A stretch of DNA of 64,000 nt from assembly GCA_003024785.1 (NCBI GenBank), contig PUQB01000059.1, positions 441,853-505,852 on the forward strand. The letters run 5' to 3'. Positions 60,278 through 64,000 of the stretch are shown here, piece by piece. The notes beneath the pieces were generated by a model. It did no database searches. It saw nothing but the letters and a program-made list of their open reading frames with translations, and had not been told where the DNA came from. The number at the start of each line of letters is the position of its first letter. Position 1 is the first letter of the stretch. Source of the stretch: Selaginella tamariscina (Eukaryota > Streptophyta > Lycopodiopsida > Selaginellales > Selaginellaceae). The position numbers and the translations under genes were made by a program.

Positions 60278-61998
60278 TGTCAGAGTTTTAACCCAAAGGG
60301 CCAACACGTGGCAACACGTGGCTGCCAGGTGGCCATTCGGCGTCATCACCCTGTGTGAGCAACGCTAAGTTTCCCAGAACAACCCCAACGACCCCTAGGG
60401 TTAGACTCTAATGCCCAAGTGGACAAGAGACTTAGGGTTTAGCCTAAGTCTCCCTAGAATGTCTGCCCCCAGAACCCTTGAGGGATAACCCTAGTTGACT
60501 TAGGGTCTTGCCCTAGAAGACCTAGACAGGCTCATGCCCTAACCCCCATCAAGGAGACGTGTGTTCCACACATACCCCGTGACAGAGCTAAGGCGTCACT
60601 TACCCCTTGAGGAATCACCCTCATCCGGGAGTACAACCCCTTTAGGGCGACGGGTACCCTGAACCACGACTAACCCCTAAGGGTTTGAGTGGCCAAGTTA
60701 CCCTAGACCTAGGGCTAGTACTTAGTGAGGACACGAGTGTGCGCCGTAGGCGGACACGAGTGTTCTGCTAAGCAAACTCCCTAAGGCTAGGTTTGGATAA
60801 CCCTAAGCACATGACCTTGCGAGTGCCTCACGAAAGGGCTCTGCTAACATGCTTAGGTTGTTCAACCCTGAATTCCAAGGAGAACACTCCCCTAGCCAAG
60901 TGTGCCAAAGCACACCTAGTTATGAGACCTAACCTCCCTTGAGCGGATGCCCAAGGCTTAGCACCCTAGTGCAAGCACAAGCATGTCTATTTGCTAAGTA
61001 TCCAACCCCTTGGCGACAAGCCCATGACATAACCCCAAAGGGCGTGCCTCGGCGTTGTACCATGTGACGTTTAGCCCAGTGTCACATCCATGTGACACTG
61101 CCTTCCAGATGTGGGCTATCATGCCATAGCCCTTAGATTCAAGAGTTGCACCAAGTACCACAAACGTGGTTCCTAAATGCCAACTCTAGAACCCCTCAAT
61201 GAACCCTCAGAACCAGGTAACGTGAACCTGTCAAACAAGATCCCACGCCCACAGTTGGACAAGGACACGGATGTGCCTTGCTTGGCCGTGAGTGCTACAC
61301 CTAGCTTGACGTGGAGGAGGAGGCTGGAGACAAGCCTCAACCTCTGCCTCTTGGAACGTGCATTCCGACAAGACCTCCCAGGCATGGATTCGCCAACGTT
61401 AAGGGTAAGCTACCCCGAAGGTGGGACGTACCCCTGGCATCTGGAAGTTAGGGCGGCACAACAGAGGGTTGTACCTTAACGACACAAGCTAAAGCTTGCA
61501 CCGGCAGAAGAGCAACGAACTCATTCATGAACCCAGGAGCTCTCCTACATATACTCTACCTTATTTATGTGACGGAGCCCCCCCCCCCTTTCCTATATGA
61601 GTAAGTGGGCTGGCACTGAAATGCTAGCCCTTAGAGAAAATGAGTTGTCCAAACCTAACCCTAAACCTAACCCCTGGGGGGGTTTAGGACGTGGGGTTAG
61701 GGCAACCCTAGGGTTAGGTCAACCCTAGGGGTGTCCCTAACCCTTATTTTGACAAGCTATACTTTGCGAAAACCCCTAACCTGGAACGTCAAAACGGGGG
61801 AGAGTTTTCTAAATGGAAGTGCTAGCTTCGCCTAGAGTTTCTTGCAAATACCTAACGACACCCGGCCGGACCATCACTAGATACCCAAGTGCACTATGCG
61901 GGCCTATTTCTTCTACATCTAGGGTTCGTCACATAATCCAGTAGGTAACAATAGTCTACATCCAAAGTAAAAGAGGAGTCATAGTAAAAACTATGACA
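60278..61998 (-). repeat. 5' LTR of copy B
   Basis: Plus-strand reading starts TGTCAGAG and ends CTATGACA, next to CCAAG. Nearly identical to the LTR at 54951-56647, with indels mainly in runs of one base. Confidence 0.92.
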
Positions 61999-63382
61999 CC
62001 AAGTATGTTCCCTCTGGGAATGAGATTTCAGTGCTAGCCCACTTATGTAAATAGGAAAACAGGGGGGGCCTCTGTCACATAAATAAAGTAGTATATAGGA
62101 GTGAGGGTTCCTGGGTTCATGACTGAGCTCGTTACTCTTCTCCTGGTGCAAGCTCTAGCTTGTGTCATCAAGGCACAACCCTCTGTTGTGCCGCCCTAAC
62201 TTCCAGATGCCAGGGGTACGTCCCACCTTCGGGGTAGCTTACCCTTAACATTGGTGAATCCATGCCTGGGAGGTCTTGTCGGAATGTACGTTCCAAGAGG
62301 CAAAGGTTGAGGCTTGTCTCCAGCCTCCTCCTCCACGTCAAGCTAGGTGTAGCACTCACGGCCAAGCAAGGCACATCCGTGTCCTTGTCCAACTGTGGGC
62401 GTGGGATCTTGTTTGACAGGTTCACGTTACCTGGTTCCTGAGGGTTCATTAAGGGGTTCTAGAATTGGTATTTAGGAGCCACGTTTGTGGTACTTGGTGC
62501 AACTCTTGAATCTAAGGGCTATGGCATGATAGCCCACATCATGGAAGGCAGTGTCACATGGAGATGTGACACTGGGCTAGACGTCACACGATACAAAGCC
62601 TAAGGCATGCCCTTTGGGGTTGTGTCATGGGTTTATCGCCAAGGGGTTGGATACTCTAGCCAACATGCATGCTTGTGCTTGCACTAGGGTGCTAAGCCTT
62701 GGGCATCCGCTCAAGGAGGTTAGGTCTTATAACTAGGTGTGCTTTGCACACTTGGCTAGGGGAGTGTTCTCCTTGGAATTTAAGGGTTGAACAACCTAAA
62801 CATGTTAGCAGGAGCCCTTTCGTGAGGCACTCGCAAAGTCATGTGCTTAAGGTTATCCCAAACCTAGCATTAAGGAGTTTGCTTAGCAGAACACTCGTGT
62901 TTGCCTACAGCACACACTCGTTTCCTCACTAAGTATTAGCCCTAGGTCTAGGGTATGACTTGGCCACTCAAACCCTTAAGGGTTAGTCATGGTTTAGGTA
63001 CCCCTTGTCGCCCTAAAGGGTTGTAATCCCGGATGAGGGTGATTCCTCAAGGGGTAAGTGACGATGCCTTAGCTCTATCACGAGGGTATGTGTGGAACAC
63101 ACGTCTCCTTGATGGGGGTTAGGGCATGAGCCTGTCTAGGTCTTTTAGGGCAAGACCCTAAGTCAACTAGGGTTCTCCCTCAAGGGTTTTGGGGGTAGAC
63201 ATTCTAGGGAGACTTAGGCTAAACCCTAAAGTCTCCTGTCCACTTGGGCATTAAAGTCTAACCCTAGGGTCGTTGGGGTTGTTCTGGGAAACTTAGCGTT
63301 GCTCACACAGGGTGATGACGCCGAATGGCCACCTGGCAGCCACGTGTTGCCACGTGTTGGTCCTTTGGGTTAAAAACTGACA
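61999..63382 (+). repeat. Solo LTR C, right part
   Basis: Resumes at CCAAGTATGTTCCCTCTGGG, the exact continuation of the interrupted LTR. It ends AAAACTGACA and is followed by the TGTTA target duplication. Confidence 0.92.
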
Positions 63383-63387
63383 TGTTA

Positions 63388-64000
63388 TGTTTTTTTGAAT
63401 TTGACTTGTTTGTTTCTTAAGTGTTGCACTAGGATATGTAATGAAGATGATGATCTAGATTTCATTCATAAGAATGACAACCCTCCACCTTTGGATGCTA
63501 CACAACTTGTTAAATGGCCGAAAACAATAGCAATGGTGGAGGTTAGCTTTCTTTAATTATGAGCATCTTTTTTGCCTTTGTGAGTTTGAATTTGGTTATG
63601 TTTCATTGTAGAACCTACAAAGCATGTATAAGTCTCCATCAACAGTGGCAATGATCCAGTGGAACAATTGGTTGGTAAAGTTCAAGTTGTAGTGTCCGAG
63701 TGTGAAGAGGTGAGCCTTCGATTTTACTTATGTAATCCTAATTTGTTTTTATATGTTTTTTGGTGTTTGTAAGAAGCTAGTGCAAGCAATAACAACGATG
63801 ATAAGAGCCCAAACCACCTTGATGTTGCTAAAAAATTTGAAAATCAACAAAAGTTATGGATAGCACTAATGTTGGTCCCACTTAGTAGTTAGCCATCATA
63901 GATGAGGGCCCTAAAGACTAGCCTATGGAAGATGCTCCACATGTGGATGAATGCTAGACTACAAATCCTATCACTCAAGTAATCAACATCTTGCAAGGTA
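63388..64000 (+). other. Continuation of pre-insertion DNA, weak coding signal
   Basis: Short plus-strand open blocks such as DDDLDFIHKNDNPPPLDATQ (about 63450-63510), separated by GTTAG- and TTGTAG-like sequences, suggest exons of an unrecognised gene or old element that continues beyond the window. Confidence 0.3.

Larger units (their letters stand above)
54951..61998 (-). mobile_element. Non-autonomous LTR retrotransposon, copy B, nested in the solo LTR
   Basis: A 7.0-kb relative of copy A on the minus strand. LTRs are at 60278-61998 (5' side) and 54951-56647 (3' side), with target duplication CCAAG at 54946-54950 and 61999-62003. The initiator tRNA-Met primer site and the purine tract are both present. 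The internal region (56648-60277) aligns with that of copy A over its length and is likewise non-coding. Because it interrupts the solo LTR, it inserted after the solo LTR formed or was already there. Confidence 0.93.

Noticed and set aside
54625-63382. A single large element with odd inverted LTRs
   Set aside because: Two different exact target duplications and an exact continuation of the split LTR show a nested pair.
1-64000. tRNA or rRNA genes, or bacterial contamination
   Set aside because: No cloverleaf-like or rRNA sequence noticed; spliceosomal introns occur in nearly all genes, including the bacterial-looking ones.

Overview
This window is nuclear DNA from a land plant, probably a seedless or otherwise non-model lineage. 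The evidence is spliced GT-AG genes, a plant-type VAC14, a plant HECATE/INDEHISCENT-like bHLH, a GH17 beta-1,3-glucanase, and plant LTR retrotransposons primed by initiator tRNA-Met. The organism cannot be named from sequence alone. Intergenic DNA is strongly AT-rich and unusually loaded with (CA)n/(GT)n tracts and compound (CT)n(AT)n microsatellites.

Layout. 1-2.87 kb: AT-rich DNA with no gene seen. 2.87-10.83 kb: a complete but non-autonomous LTR retrotransposon (3578-10702, 5-bp target-site duplication) inserted into an older related LTR. 13.2-14.6 kb: an unrecognised gene with two frame breaks. 17.5-23.2 kb (-): VAC14, scaffold of the PI(3,5)P2 kinase complex, 21 coding exons. 23.2-28.0 kb: microsatellite-rich spacer. 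28.0-32.5 kb (-): a citramalate synthase of the bacterial CimA type in 19 exons, with a plastid-type leader. 32.8-34.4 kb (-): a plant-specific secreted protein of unknown function. 34.5-35.4 kb (-): bHLH factor. 36-38 kb: local duplications. 38.0-39.3 kb (+): GH17 glucanase. 39.6-40.1 kb: aldo-keto reductase pseudogene. 40.35-49.24 kb: a large DNA transposon. 49.2-54.6 kb: decayed coding remnants. 54.6-63.4 kb: a solo LTR (target-site duplication TGTTA) split by a second, reverse-oriented copy of the LTR element (target-site duplication CCAAG). 63.4-64 kb: continuation of the pre-insertion DNA.

The most interesting object is the ~8.9-kb element at 40.35-49.24 kb. Between divergent terminal inverted repeats it carries two head-to-head genes. 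One is a Mutator-like transposase with an N-terminal Cys/His cluster and a C-terminal SWIM zinc finger. The other is a ~1,090-residue protein joining a ParB-like domain to a beta-class amino (N4-cytosine or N6-adenine) DNA methyltransferase. Both genes have very short introns (about 45-60 bp) unlike the host genes. I infer a transposon that carries its own DNA-modification enzyme of prokaryotic or phage type.

Many otherwise well-conserved exons contain single-base frame breaks, often in homopolymers. They occur in VAC14, the GH17 gene, the bHLH gene, the secreted-protein gene and others. Residual assembly error is the likeliest cause, so "pseudogene" calls that rest only on frameshifts are made cautiously.
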